From contig JACPNX010000018.1 in NCBI GenBank assembly GCA_016185275.1, forward strand, positions 1-64,000: a DNA stretch of 64,000 nucleotides. The letters run 5' to 3'. The DNA comes from Actinomycetota bacterium. Its GTDB lineage: Bacteria; Actinomycetota; Acidimicrobiia; Acidimicrobiales; Iamiaceae. The position numbers were made by a program, and so were the translations under genes. Of the stretch, positions 34,619 through 45,734 are shown piece after piece (the stretch's first letter is position 1; each line of letters starts with the position of its first letter). Under the pieces are notes generated by a model, which saw only the letters and a program-made list of their open reading frames with translations, did no database searches and was not told the DNA's origin.

Positions 34619-34638
34619 GCCGTAGTGGACTCTCGCCC

Positions 34639-35283
34639 GTGACCACCACGGAAGCCCCTCGGCGCCTGACCGCTCAGGGCATCGAGCGCAAGCAGCAGCT
34701 CCTGGACCATGCGGCCGAGCTGTTCGCGGAGCGGGGCTTCGGTGACACCCGGGTCGTCGACATCGTGAAGCGGGCCGGCGTGGCCAAGGGCCTCTTCTAC
34801 TGGTACTTCGACAACAAGGAGTCGCTGTTCCGCGAGCTCGTCGAGCTCAACCGGCAGCGGCTGCGCGTCGCGCAGGCCGGCGCCATGGATCCCCGTTCCG
34901 ACGCGCTCACCCGCATCCGCCAGGGCGTCGAGGCATCGGTCGTGTTCATGTCCCGCAACGCCCACTTCTTTTCGCTGCTCGAAGTCGAGAACCTGGAGAA
35001 GCAGTTCGCAGACGTGCTCCGCCGCGGCACCGAGGTGCACGTCACCGATGTCGCCCGGCTCATCGGCGAAGGCATCGCCACGGGCACGATCCGCGAGGAG
35101 GACCCCGTGCTGCTCGCCTACGGCGTGGTCGGTTCGGTCGGGTACTACAGCCACTTCCACCGCACCGGCCGGATCAAGCTGCCGGTCGACGAGCTGGCCC
35201 GGTTCGTGGGTCGGTCGGTGGTGTGCTCGCTGGCCGCGGACGAGCGCATCGCCCGCTCGGTGATCCTCGCCGGCCAGACCTGA
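34639..35283 (+). CDS. TetR family transcriptional regulator
   Basis: This 214-residue regulator has the TetR N-terminal helix-turn-helix: QLLDHAAELFAERGFGDTRV followed by VDIVKRAGVAKGLFYWYFDN and KESLFRELV. The variable C-terminal ligand domain shows no family-specific cue. The GTG start is 20 nt downstream of a TTGACC-N4-GGTCAA palindrome, consistent with autoregulation. A matching site before the MFS exporter gene 2.7 kb away suggests that the regulon includes the pump. The inducer is unknown. Confidence 0.92.
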   Translation: MTTTEAPRRLTAQGIERKQQLLDHAAELFAERGFGDTRVVDIVKRAGVAKGLFYWYFDNKESLFRELVELNRQRLRVAQAGAMDPRSDALTRIRQGVEASVVFMSRNAHFFSLLEVENLEKQFADVLRRGTEVHVTDVARLIGEGIATGTIREEDPVLLAYGVVGSVGYYSHFHRTGRIKLPVDELARFVGRSVVCSLAADERIARSVILAGQT

Positions 35284-35413
35284 GGCGCCTCCCCGCCCAC
35301 CCGCAGCACCGTTCGACCGGTGCCGTCGCGGCTCCGGCGTGCCTCGTGCGCCGCCGCCCGCCGGAACTAGGGTTTCCCGGCACCGCAACCGACCCGACGA
35401 CCTGGGGGAACCC

Positions 35414-35824
35414 GTGGCCAAGTTCCTGAGCGACGAGTGGATGATCGAGGCGGAGAAGATCCGCGAAGAGCTGTCCGGTGACGCCGCCGCCCCCGCGCAC
35501 AAGGTGCGGATGAACATGGTCATCGAGGGTTGCCCGGAAGGCATCGGCACCGACGGCCGGGTCGACGCCCACATGGACACCAGCGAGGGGCAGCTCCGCA
35601 TGGACGTCGGCCACCTCGACGCGCCCGAGCTGACGGTGACGCTCGACTACGACACCGCCAAGGCCATCTTCGTGGACCAGAACCCGCAGGCGGGCATGCA
35701 GGCCTTCATGGCCGGCAAGATCAAGGTCCAGGGCGACATGACCAAGCTCATGGCCATGCAGCAGGGTGCCCCCGACGCCGCGCAGCGCGCCATCGCGGAG
35801 CGGATCAAGTCGATCACCGACTGA
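35414..35824 (+). CDS. SCP2 sterol-binding-domain protein
   Basis: This 136-residue protein consists of one SCP2-like domain (VRMNMVIEGCPEG, MDVGHLDAPELTVTLDYDTA, then FMAGKIKVQGDMTKLMAMQQ). The last block is diagnostic of SCP2 proteins that bind hydrophobic ligands such as acyl-CoA or sterol-like lipids. GTG 35414 has GGGGGAA upstream. A TAGGGT box near 35368 could be the -10. It is monocistronic and converges on the MFS gene with 11 nt between the stops. Confidence 0.9.
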   Translation: MAKFLSDEWMIEAEKIREELSGDAAAPAHKVRMNMVIEGCPEGIGTDGRVDAHMDTSEGQLRMDVGHLDAPELTVTLDYDTAKAIFVDQNPQAGMQAFMAGKIKVQGDMTKLMAMQQGAPDAAQRAIAERIKSITD

Positions 35825-35835
35825 CGCACTCGCGG

Positions 35836-37359
35836 TCAGTCGCGCAGCAACGCAGGGGCGCCTTCGGTGGCGCCCCACTCGCGCGCCGGCACCTCGGCCT
35901 CGGCCAGGGCGACGGCCGCCCGGTCGAACGGGTGCCGGGGCAGCCGGCGCACGCACAGCGCGGCCACCGTGGCGATCGCCGCGAGGACTCCACCGACCAG
36001 GTAGCCCTCGCCGAACGCGGCCCCGGCCCCCACGGCTGACTGCCGGGCGGCCTGGACGCTCTGCATGAGCTGGATGCCGAACGAGGTGCCGACCTGGATC
36101 ATCATCTGCTGCGCGGCGCCGGCCACGCCCAGGTCGGCGCGCTCGACGGCACCGGTGATGCACGAGCCCATCGACGGCGAGGAGATCCCGAGCGCCACCC
36201 CGGCCAGGGCCAGCCCGATCATGATGTGCACCGCGGTCGAGCCCGACCGGATGGTCGACATCCACACCATGGCGACGACCAGCACGACCCCGCCCAGCGC
36301 CCCGCACACGCGCTCGCCCACCTTGACCGCGAGGAACCCGGCCAGCGGCCCCGTGATCGAGAACGACAGCGGTCGTGCGATCGAGACGAACCCGGTCTTC
36401 GCCTCGTTGTAGCCGAGCACGTTCTGGAGCAGCAGCGGGGTGAGCACGAAGCTGCCCATGTAGGCGGCGTTGGCGAGGAACATGGCGGCGAGGGCGAAGC
36501 TGAAGTTGCGGCGGCTGAAGTAGTGCAGCGGCACGAGCGGGCGCACCGCCCGCCGCTCGACGGCGACGAAGGCGGCCAGCGCGAGCGGCGAGACGGCGAA
36601 CCCGCCGACCACGACGGGGCTCGACCACCCGCGCTGCGGGCCGAGGTTCAGCGCGAAGAGCAGAGGCGTCGCGGTGGCGGCCAGCAGCGCCGCGCCCGCC
36701 CAGTCGAACGTGCGGTCGGACTGGCGGGGCGTCTCCGGGAGCAGCCGCCAGGCCACGGCCAGGGCCACGAGGCACAGCGGGACCTGGCCGGCGAAGATCA
36801 CCCGCCAGCCGACCGCCGACACCAGTGGGCCGCCGATGACGACGCCGATGACCGGCCCGCCCGCCGCGACCATCGACCAGAAGCCGAGGGCCTTGACCCG
36901 CTGGTGCAGCGGGAAGACGAGGCTGATGAGGGCGAACGACGCAGGACCGGTCGCCGCTCCCTCCACGGCCCCGAGCACCCGGAAGGTGATGAGCGACGGC
37001 GCGCTCCACGCCAGCGCGCTGGCCCCCGCCATCAGCGCGGCGCCGGCCAGGCCGAGCAGGTAGATGCGGCGCTGGCCCCAGAGGTCGCCGAGCTTGCCGA
37101 CCGCCGGCCCGATGATGCCGAAGGCGAGGATGGGCCCGGCCACGACCCAGGTGAGCGTGCTCTGCGTGCTGTGCAGCTCGCGGGCGATGCGCGGGATCGA
37201 CACCGCGAGGATCGTGACCGTGACGTTGACGGAGAACAGCCCGAACAGCACGACGGCGAGCAGGGCCCAGGGCGACCGTCCGTCCGCCAGCGCGAGGCCG
37301 GGACCGTCACCGCTGAGGGGGGCGCCGCCGATCGTCGACGCGCCAGCCCCGTGCTCCAC
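35836..37359 (-). CDS. MFS transporter, DHA2 drug-efflux type
   Basis: This 507-residue permease has 12-14 predicted helices. The DHA2 (EmrB/QacA) motif A is GKLGDLWGQRRIYLLG, and TLTWVVAGPILAFGIIGPAV and FWSMVAAGGPVIGVVIGGPL (motif C) follow. These exporters use proton motive force to expel hydrophobic cations, antibiotics or lipids. The start is GTG 37359. A TGACCCGCGGGTCA palindrome lies 16 nt upstream and matches the one before the TetR gene, so this is the probable target of that repressor. Confidence 0.9.
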   Translation of the reverse strand: MEHGAGASTIGGAPLSGDGPGLALADGRSPWALLAVVLFGLFSVNVTVTILAVSIPRIARELHSTQSTLTWVVAGPILAFGIIGPAVGKLGDLWGQRRIYLLGLAGAALMAGASALAWSAPSLITFRVLGAVEGAATGPASFALISLVFPLHQRVKALGFWSMVAAGGPVIGVVIGGPLVSAVGWRVIFAGQVPLCLVALAVAWRLLPETPRQSDRTFDWAGAALLAATATPLLFALNLGPQRGWSSPVVVGGFAVSPLALAAFVAVERRAVRPLVPLHYFSRRNFSFALAAMFLANAAYMGSFVLTPLLLQNVLGYNEAKTGFVSIARPLSFSITGPLAGFLAVKVGERVCGALGGVVLVVAMVWMSTIRSGSTAVHIMIGLALAGVALGISSPSMGSCITGAVERADLGVAGAAQQMMIQVGTSFGIQLMQSVQAARQSAVGAGAAFGEGYLVGGVLAAIATVAALCVRRLPRHPFDRAAVALAEAEVPAREWGATEGAPALLRD

Positions 37360-37374
37360 GCCGGTCGAGGGTAA

Positions 37375-37390
37375 CTGACCCGCGGGTCAA
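37375..37390 (-). promoter_or_regulatory. Palindromic operator before the MFS gene
   Basis: CTGACCCGCGGGTCAA contains a perfect 14-bp palindrome (TGACCCGCGGGTCA, 37376-37389). It matches 34603-34618 in both arms except for one outer base. It is 16 nt upstream of the MFS GTG, where a repressor would block transcription. Confidence 0.75.
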
Positions 37391-37434
37391 TCCATCCCGG
37401 TGCACATGTGCCAGGTGGCCGGGCGGCTCGACGC

Positions 37435-39768
37435 TCAGCCGAGGACGATGTCGACCGCGGTCCCCTTGCGCACCATCGCGCCACCAGTCGGCGAGTACGT
37501 CTTGGGCTTGCCGGTCGCGGGGCCCCGCACCTGGCCGGGCCGGAGCCCGGCCGCCACCAGCCGGGCGACCGCCTGCTCCAACGTCGTCGCGCCCTTGATC
37601 GACGGCACCCGGATCAGTTCGGGTCCCTTGGAGACGACCACCTGCACGACCGTTCCGCGCGGGACCGTGCCGGTGCGCGGGCTCACGTCGATCACGGTCC
37701 CCGCTGGCACGGTGTCGCTGAAGGCCGTGGTGACGCCGGCCTTGAGCTGGACGGCGTGCAACGCCTCCACGGCACGGGCCTCCGGAGCGCCGACCAGCCC
37801 GCTGGGGATCGCCCGGGGCGCGGGCCCGTCGGACACCCGCAGAGCCACCTGGGACCCGGCTTCGAGCCGCGCCGGCGTGCCGTCCGCGTAGGCGATGAGG
37901 GCGCCCTTCGGCACCTCCTCGCTGAACTCGGTCGTGCTCGCCACGGAGAACCCGATGGCCTCGAGGAGGCGCTGGACCTGCTCGGCGGGCTGGCCGGCGA
38001 TGCCCTGCTGGGGCAGGTCGTGGATGTCCTGGCCCTGGGAGACGACGAGGGTGACCGTCCGGCCCTCGGCCAACCGGGTGCCCGGCTCGGGCCGGATGGC
38101 CACCACCTCACCGGCGCGTGTGCCGTCCTTGCGGATGGTGGTGCGGGCCACCGTGAACCTCAGCTCGACGAGGTTGCCCCGGGCCGCATCCTCGGCGAGG
38201 CCGATCAGGCGAGGCACGAGGTGCGTCGGCGGCGGGGCCGGCGGCGCCTTCTCCCGCCCACGGGTGGCGGCGGCGATGGCGACGCCCGCACCTGCCACCG
38301 CGAGGATGGCGAGGATGCCGGCCACGAACGGCCAGCGCCGCCGGCGCGGGGCGTCGTCCCCGCCGTCCCCATCGCGACCGCTGCGACCGTCGCCCGCGGG
38401 GGCAACGGAGCGACCCGGCGCCTCAGGTCCGACGGCCGGTGCGGCCACGCTCGCGGCGCCAGACCCCGCCATCGCGCCCACTGCCGCCGCACTGCCCGCC
38501 GCGGCTGCGGCGGCGGCGGCCGCCCGACGGGCACGACGGCGGGCCCGGCGACCGGTCGCCGCGCCGTCACCGTCACCGTCACCGTCACCGGTCGGGTCGG
38601 CGTCCTCACCGGCGCCGGCGAGGGCGACGGTCGCATCGGACGAGTCGACGCCTGCCTCGCCCGGGCCCCGGTCGTCGAGGACGACCAGCTCGTCGTCGTC
38701 GTCGGCGTCCGCCCAGCGCGCCCGCAATGCGGCCACGAAGTCGGGAACCTCGAGGTCGTCGCGGGCCGCCTCCGCGACGGCCCGGTCGTCGGGGGTGACC
38801 GCCCGCTCGGAGCGCTCCAGCTCGGTGAGGTCCACGACCGGACCGGTCGCGGCCGCGCTCATCATCGTCGGATCGGGGTCGTCGCCGAGCCCCGCATCGG
38901 CATGGGCGCCGGCGAGCGGTAGCGGCTCGGGGTCGGGCAGCGTGCCGGCCGCGGCCAGGAGCCCCGCGAGGAGCGCCTCGGCGTCGATGCGCTCGGCCGG
39001 CTCCGCCCGGGTGGCGCGGGCGAGGACCTCGCGCAGTGCACCGAGCGCCTCGGGCACGTCGACGTCGCGCCCGACGCGGGCCATGAGCGTGCCGAGCGTC
39101 GTGTCGGCCACGAACGGCACGGCACCGGTGACCGCTTCGATGAGCACCAGGGCCAGCGAGTAGACGTCCGCCTTGCCGGTGAGGGTCTGCCCCTGGGCCT
39201 GCTCGGGGCTGGCGTAGCGGGCGGTGCCCAGCACCGCGCCCTGGGGCTCGGTGAGCGCCGCTTCGGCCAGGGCCCGGGCCAGCCCGAAGTCGGCGATGCG
39301 GAGGCGGCCCTCCTCGCCGAACAGCAGGTTGGCGGGCTTGATGTCGCGGTGCACGAAGCCCCGGCCGTGCGCGTACTGCAGGCCCCGGGTGGCCTCGATG
39401 CCGATCCTGGCCGCCTGGGCGACGGTCAGCCGGGTGTGGTGATCCAGCATGGCGCGGAGGCTGCCCCCGGCCAGGTACTCGAGCACCAGGTACGGCACGC
39501 CGTCCTCGTCCTGGCTCCAGTCGAACACGACCAGGACGTTGGAGTGGGTGAGGGCGGCGGCGGACTGGGCCTCGGCCCGGAAGCGACGGAGGAAGTCGGC
39601 GTCGTCGGCGAGCGCCTCGTGCAGCATCTTGACGGCGACCCGCCGCCGCAGCCGCACGTCCTCGGCCAGGAAGACCTGCGCGGACGCGCCGCGGCCGAGC
39701 GGGCGGACGACCCGGTACCGTCGGTCGAGCACCCGGCCGACGTGCTCGGTCATGCGCGACACGGCCAC
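37435..39768 (-). CDS. PknB-like Ser/Thr kinase with PASTA domains
   Basis: This 777-residue kinase has the intact motifs GRGASAQVFLAED, VAVKML, HRDIKPANLL, DFGLARAL and ADVYSLALVLIEAV. After the catalytic domain comes a long acidic and Ala-rich linker (residues of about 300-520), then one transmembrane helix (WPFVAGILAILAVAGAGVAI) and about four extracellular PASTA repeats (VPRLIGLAEDAARGNL, GIAGQPAEQVQRLLEAIGF, GLVGAPEARAVEALHAVQL, VPSIKGATTLEQAVARLVAA). PASTA domains bind peptidoglycan fragments, so a role in growth or division signalling is likely. TACCCT (39775-39780, minus) sits 6 nt before GTG 39768, supporting a leaderless start. No PknA, PP2C or PBP gene is adjacent, unlike the usual kinase cluster. 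Confidence 0.93.
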   Translation of the reverse strand: MAVSRMTEHVGRVLDRRYRVVRPLGRGASAQVFLAEDVRLRRRVAVKMLHEALADDADFLRRFRAEAQSAAALTHSNVLVVFDWSQDEDGVPYLVLEYLAGGSLRAMLDHHTRLTVAQAARIGIEATRGLQYAHGRGFVHRDIKPANLLFGEEGRLRIADFGLARALAEAALTEPQGAVLGTARYASPEQAQGQTLTGKADVYSLALVLIEAVTGAVPFVADTTLGTLMARVGRDVDVPEALGALREVLARATRAEPAERIDAEALLAGLLAAAGTLPDPEPLPLAGAHADAGLGDDPDPTMMSAAATGPVVDLTELERSERAVTPDDRAVAEAARDDLEVPDFVAALRARWADADDDDELVVLDDRGPGEAGVDSSDATVALAGAGEDADPTGDGDGDGDGAATGRRARRRARRAAAAAAAAAGSAAAVGAMAGSGAASVAAPAVGPEAPGRSVAPAGDGRSGRDGDGGDDAPRRRRWPFVAGILAILAVAGAGVAIAAATRGREKAPPAPPPTHLVPRLIGLAEDAARGNLVELRFTVARTTIRKDGTRAGEVVAIRPEPGTRLAEGRTVTLVVSQGQDIHDLPQQGIAGQPAEQVQRLLEAIGFSVASTTEFSEEVPKGALIAYADGTPARLEAGSQVALRVSDGPAPRAIPSGLVGAPEARAVEALHAVQLKAGVTTAFSDTVPAGTVIDVSPRTGTVPRGTVVQVVVSKGPELIRVPSIKGATTLEQAVARLVAAGLRPGQVRGPATGKPKTYSPTGGAMVRKGTAVDIVLG

Positions 39769-39878
39769 GGGCCGAGGGTACCGAACTGCGAGCCCCGCCT
39801 TGTGGCATGGTCGACGCCGATCGCGGTCGTGTGCCACGCGATGCCCGCTGCACGGCCCGGCCGTCGCATCATGTGAGG

Positions 39879-40454
39879 GTGACCGGCCGACTCGACACCG
39901 ACGACCTGAGCGCCGGCGCGCCCGCCACGCGTCCCAGGATCGACCCCGAGACGATCCGCGATCCACCGCCCGAGTCGCTCTTCACCGCCCGGCGGGTGCT
40001 GCTGACCACGGTGATCCTCGCCGCGCTCGCCCTGCTCGTGTGGGCCTGGTCGTCGAACGGCCAGCAGGATCCGAGCCTCGGCGCCAGCGGCTCGGGCGTC
40101 GTCGTCCGCTACGACCCCGCCCCCGGGAGCCGGGTCCTGCGCCAGGCCCAGGTGGGCGTGGACCTGAAGGAGGGGTACGACGGCCGCCTCGTCGTCAACG
40201 GGGTTCCCATCCCGGAGGAGCAGATGGTCGGCGCCATCGTGCCGGGTACCCCGGCGTACGAGCAGCTCACCCCGGCGGAGCAGGCGGCCGGCCCGCGCCC
40301 CAACAACCGCAACGTCGTCAAGTTCCAGCCCGGCCCCGGCAAGGCCATCACCCGGTTCACGACCGGCGAGGTCCAGGTCACGATCCGGTACTGGCGGGAG
40401 GACCAGGGACCCCGCACGGCCCGGTCGTTCACGTACACGATCTTCGTGACCTGA
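39879..40454 (+). CDS. Membrane-anchored hypothetical protein
   Basis: This 191-residue protein has one transmembrane helix (TARRVLLTTVILAALALLVW) after a cytosolic N-terminus, then an extracytosolic domain of about 130 residues with VVVRYDPAPGSRVLRQAQVG, GYDGRLVVNGVPIPEEQM and VQVTIRYWREDQG. The C-terminal part resembles small immunoglobulin-like folds in conserved actinobacterial proteins of unknown function. The start is GTG 39879. It diverges from the PASTA kinase. A CCTCG/CGAGG hairpin follows the stop. Confidence 0.6.
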   Translation: MTGRLDTDDLSAGAPATRPRIDPETIRDPPPESLFTARRVLLTTVILAALALLVWAWSSNGQQDPSLGASGSGVVVRYDPAPGSRVLRQAQVGVDLKEGYDGRLVVNGVPIPEEQMVGAIVPGTPAYEQLTPAEQAAGPRPNNRNVVKFQPGPGKAITRFTTGEVQVTIRYWREDQGPRTARSFTYTIFVT

Positions 40455-40573
40455 TCCTCGTGGCCCGATCGCGAGGGGTGCGCTCGGTCGCAGCGCCGAA
40501 GATCTAACGTGCGACCGCTGCCCGGAGCCTGCCGGCCCGGGCGGGCTCGACCAGCCGACCCCGGGGGGTTCCC

Positions 40574-41500
40574 ATGCCAGGTCTTGCGTCCCAGCGGCTC
40601 AGGCGCCCGAGCGTCCGCGTGCTCTCGGCCCTGGGCGTCCTCGTCCTGGCGGCCGCCGCGTGCGGGAAGTCGTCCGACTCGGGCTCCAGCGTGAAGATCC
40701 CGACCCAGAAGGTCGACGCCAAGCTGCGGGCCATGGTGCCCGCCGCGCTGCGCCAGAAGGGCGTGGTCAAGGTGGCCACCGATCCGAGCTACGCGCCCAT
40801 GGAGTTCTACGCCAAGGACAACAAGACCATCGTGGGCGCCGACGCCGATCTGGGCGCAGCGCTCGGCCAGGTGCTCGGCGTGCGCTTCCAGTTCGTCCAG
40901 GCCGGGTTCGACAGCATCATCCCGGGGCTCGCGGCCGGCAAGTACGACATCTCCATGTCGTCGTTCTCGGACACCAAGGAGCGAGAGCAGACGGTCGACT
41001 TCGTCACCTACGGCCAGGCCGGCACGTCGCTCATGGTGAAGAAGGGCAACCCGCTCAAGCTCAGCCCCGACGACAACTCGCTGTGCGGCAAGTCGGTCGC
41101 AGTGGAGAAGGGCACCACCCAGTCCGACTCGGACATCCCCGCCCGCTCCCAGAAGTGCCAGGCCGCCGGCAAGCCCGCGGTGAAGGCGGTCGTGTTCCCC
41201 GACCAGAGCGCCGCCAACCTGGCCCTGTCGAGCGGCCGGGCCGACGGGGTCCTCGCCGACCAACCCGTCATCGTCTACGCGGCGGCCCAGTCCAACGACA
41301 AGTTCGAGGTGGCGGGCAAGGCCTATGCGGTCGACCAGTACGCCGTGGCCGTGCGCAAGGGCTCGGGTCAGTTCACGCAGGCGCTGCTGGGAGCCATGCA
41401 GAAGCTGATCGACTCGGGCACGTACGACAAGATCCTGAAGAAGTGGGACGTGTCGTCGATCGCCATCTCGAAGCCCGCCATCAACGTGGCCCAGGGCTGA
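40574..41500 (+). CDS. Amino-acid ABC transporter substrate-binding lipoprotein
   Basis: This 308-residue protein belongs to solute-binding family 3. It has a lipoprotein signal (LGVLVLAAAACGKSS, Cys30), then KGVVKVATDPSYAPMEFYAK, IVGADADLGAALGQVLG, DSIIPGLAAGKYDISMSSFS and TKEREQTVDFVTY, the standard polar-amino-acid binding pattern. TAACGT at 40505-40510 is a likely -10, giving an untranslated leader of about 57 nt with GGGGGG before the ATG. The permease and ATPase genes follow directly, completing an importer. Confidence 0.93.
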   Translation: MPGLASQRLRRPSVRVLSALGVLVLAAAACGKSSDSGSSVKIPTQKVDAKLRAMVPAALRQKGVVKVATDPSYAPMEFYAKDNKTIVGADADLGAALGQVLGVRFQFVQAGFDSIIPGLAAGKYDISMSSFSDTKEREQTVDFVTYGQAGTSLMVKKGNPLKLSPDDNSLCGKSVAVEKGTTQSDSDIPARSQKCQAAGKPAVKAVVFPDQSAANLALSSGRADGVLADQPVIVYAAAQSNDKFEVAGKAYAVDQYAVAVRKGSGQFTQALLGAMQKLIDSGTYDKILKKWDVSSIAISKPAINVAQG

Positions 41501-41510
41501 CACCACGGCT

Positions 41511-42542
41511 ATGAAGCACCGGGCCGCTCGGCCCGGTACGCACGTCAGCGCCGATGCCTCGGCGCCCGGAGGACCTGCGGCGCTCGAGGCCGTCCCCGTC
41601 CGCCACCGCGGCCGCTGGGTCGCCGCGCTCGCCGTCCTCCTCGTGGCCGCCATGGCCGCGCGGTCCATGGCCGTCAACCCGCGCTTCCAGTGGGACGTCG
41701 TCGGCCAGTACCTGTTCGACCGGGCGATCCTCACGGGGCTGGAGCGCACGCTCGAGCTGACCGTCATCGCCATGGTCATCGGCGTCGTGCTCGGCGTCGT
41801 GCTGGCCGTGATGCGGCTCTCACCCAACCCGGTCGTGGCCGGGGGGAGCTGGGTGTACGTCTGGTTCTTCCGCGGCACACCGGTGCTGGTGCAGCTCCTG
41901 TTCTGGAACTTCCTGTCGGCGCTGTACCCGCGGCTCTCGCTCGGCGTGCCCTTCGGTCCCACGCTGGTGTCGGGCAGCGCCACCGCGCTGATCACGACGT
42001 GGACGGCGGCCATCCTCGGGCTCGGCCTCAACGAGGCGGCCTACATGGCCGAGATCGTGCGGGCCGGCATCCTGTCGGTCGACGAGGGCCAGGCCGAGGC
42101 CGCCCAGGCGCTCGGGCTCACCCGCCTCCAGGTGCTGCGCCACATCGTGCTCCCCCAAGCCATGCGCGTGATCATCCCGCCCACGGGCAACGAGACGATC
42201 TCGATGCTCAAGACCACGTCGCTCGTCAGCGTGATCGGCTACGCCGAGCTGCTCTACGCCGCGCAGATCATCTACTCGCGCACCTACCAGACGATCCCGC
42301 TGCTCATCGCGGCCGCCATCTGGTACCTGGTGGCCACCAGCGTGCTCACCGTCGGCCAGTACCACCTGGAGCGCCGGTTCGGCCGGGGCTCGTCCCGCAA
42401 CCAGGCCGCCACCATGGTGCAGCGCCTGCGCGCGTCGTTCGCGGGGCGCAATGGTCGCGGCGCCGGCGCGACCGGCAGCGGGGGCGCCGGCGCGGGCGGC
42501 GTCGGTGGGGTCGGCGCGGCCCGGGCCGAGGAGCACCGGTGA
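41511..42542 (+). CDS. Amino-acid ABC transporter permease
   Basis: This 343-residue permease has an N-terminal extension, then HisM-type helices ([20 protein letters not shown]) and the EAA loop [40 protein letters not shown] is typical of polar-amino-acid permeases. The C-terminus is Gly/Ala-rich and of low complexity. It starts 11 nt after the binding-protein gene, and its stop overlaps the ATPase GTG. A single permease gene implies a homodimeric channel. Confidence 0.93.
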   Translation: MKHRAARPGTHVSADASAPGGPAALEAVPVRHRGRWVAALAVLLVAAMAARSMAVNPRFQWDVVGQYLFDRAILTGLERTLELTVIAMVIGVVLGVVLAVMRLSPNPVVAGGSWVYVWFFRGTPVLVQLLFWNFLSALYPRLSLGVPFGPTLVSGSATALITTWTAAILGLGLNEAAYMAEIVRAGILSVDEGQAEAAQALGLTRLQVLRHIVLPQAMRVIIPPTGNETISMLKTTSLVSVIGYAELLYAAQIIYSRTYQTIPLLIAAAIWYLVATSVLTVGQYHLERRFGRGSSRNQAATMVQRLRASFAGRNGRGAGATGSGGAGAGGVGGVGAARAEEHR

Positions 42543-43327
42543 CGGTGACCGGCGCGAGCGCCCACGGCACCGCGGCCGTCCACGCCCGCGGCGTGCACAA
42601 GTCCTTCGGGCGGCTCCACGTCCTGCGCGGCGTGGACCTGGAGGTGGAGCCCAGCCAGGTGCTGTGCATCATCGGCCCCTCCGGTTCGGGCAAGAGCACG
42701 TTCCTGCGCTGCATCAACCACCTCGAGAAGGTCGACGCCGGCGAGCTGTCCGTGCACGGTGAGCTGGTGGGCTACGAGCAGCGCGGCTCGCGGCTCTACG
42801 AGCTCAAGGACCGCGAGGTGGCCCGCAAGCGCACCGAGATCGGCATGGTGTTCCAGCGGTTCAACCTGTTCCCGCACCTCACCGCGCAGCAGAACGTGAT
42901 GCTGGCACCCGTGCAGGTCAAAGGCGAGTCGAAGGCCACGGCGGCCGAGCGGGCCCGGACGCTCCTCGACCGGGTCGGGCTGGCCGACAAGGCCGACGCC
43001 TACCCCAACCAGCTCTCCGGCGGCCAGCAGCAGCGGGTCGCCATCGCCAGGGCGCTGGCCATGCAGCCCAAGCTCATGCTGTTCGACGAGCCCACCAGCG
43101 CCCTCGACCCCGAGCTCGTCGGCGAGGTGCTCGACGTGATGCGCGACCTCGCCGCGGAGGGCATGACCATGATCGTGGTCACCCACGAGATGGGCTTCGC
43201 GCGCGAAGCCGGCGACGCGCTCGTGTTCATGGACGCCGGCGTGGTCGTCGAGGCCGGCGCGCCGCGCGCCGTGCTGGCCAACCCGAGGCACGAGCGCACC
43301 AAGTCGTTCCTGTCCAAGGTGCTCTAG
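42539..43327 (+). CDS. Amino-acid ABC transporter ATP-binding protein
   Basis: This 262-residue GlnQ/HisP-type ATPase has Walker [11 protein letters not shown]-loop [12 protein letters not shown], signature [15 protein letters not shown], Walker [15 protein letters not shown] and the H-loop [14 protein letters not shown] 42539 overlaps the permease stop (GTGA). A hairpin follows the gene before the convergent ligA. With the two preceding genes it forms a complete polar amino-acid uptake system; the specificity is not evident. Confidence 0.95.
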   Translation: MTVTGASAHGTAAVHARGVHKSFGRLHVLRGVDLEVEPSQVLCIIGPSGSGKSTFLRCINHLEKVDAGELSVHGELVGYEQRGSRLYELKDREVARKRTEIGMVFQRFNLFPHLTAQQNVMLAPVQVKGESKATAAERARTLLDRVGLADKADAYPNQLSGGQQQRVAIARALAMQPKLMLFDEPTSALDPELVGEVLDVMRDLAAEGMTMIVVTHEMGFAREAGDALVFMDAGVVVEAGAPRAVLANPRHERTKSFLSKVL

Positions 43328-43361
43328 CCGCGGGCGAGGCCCGGGCGAGGCCTCGCACTCG

Positions 43362-43381
43362 GCGCCAGCCGGCCCTGGCGC
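43362..43381 (+). terminator. Hairpin between the ABC importer and ligA
   Basis: GCGCCAG and CTGGCGC form a 7-bp perfect stem with a 6-nt loop, between two convergent genes. There is no U-tract. Confidence 0.55.
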
Positions 43382-43409
43382 GATGGCCCGTCGTGGCCGC
43401 TCGAGAGCG

Positions 43410-45548
<2,139 letters not shown>

Positions 45549-45661
45549 CTACCGAGGGGGTCCGACCGCCCTCCGAGCCTCAGGGCGCGGCAGCCGCCTG
45601 CCGGTGGCCGCGCGGCGGGTCTGGCCGGATCAGGGCGAGGAGCGCACAATGGGCCGATCGG

Positions 45662-45687
45662 CTCAAGTCCCGGAGCGCCCCGCCGAC
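45662..45687 (+). promoter_or_regulatory. FliA/WhiG (sigma-28)-like promoter
   Basis: TCAAGTCC, an 11-nt spacer and GCCGACGA match the sigma-28 consensus TAAAGTTT-N11-GCCGATAA at 11 of 16 positions with the exact spacing. Equally, it fits the actinobacterial FliA form CTCA-N16-GCCGA. It lies about 48 nt before the DUF4388 start. Confidence 0.5.
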
Positions 45688-45734
45688 GAGAGTGAGGCGC
45701 CCTAGCACACCGCACCCGACCCTGCGTGGATGGC

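Noticed and set aside
45650-45706. 18-codon ORF (MGRSAQVPERPADESEAP) before the DUF4388 gene
   Set aside because: It overlaps the sigma-28-like promoter and shows no ribosome binding site or conservation cue; it is probably chance.
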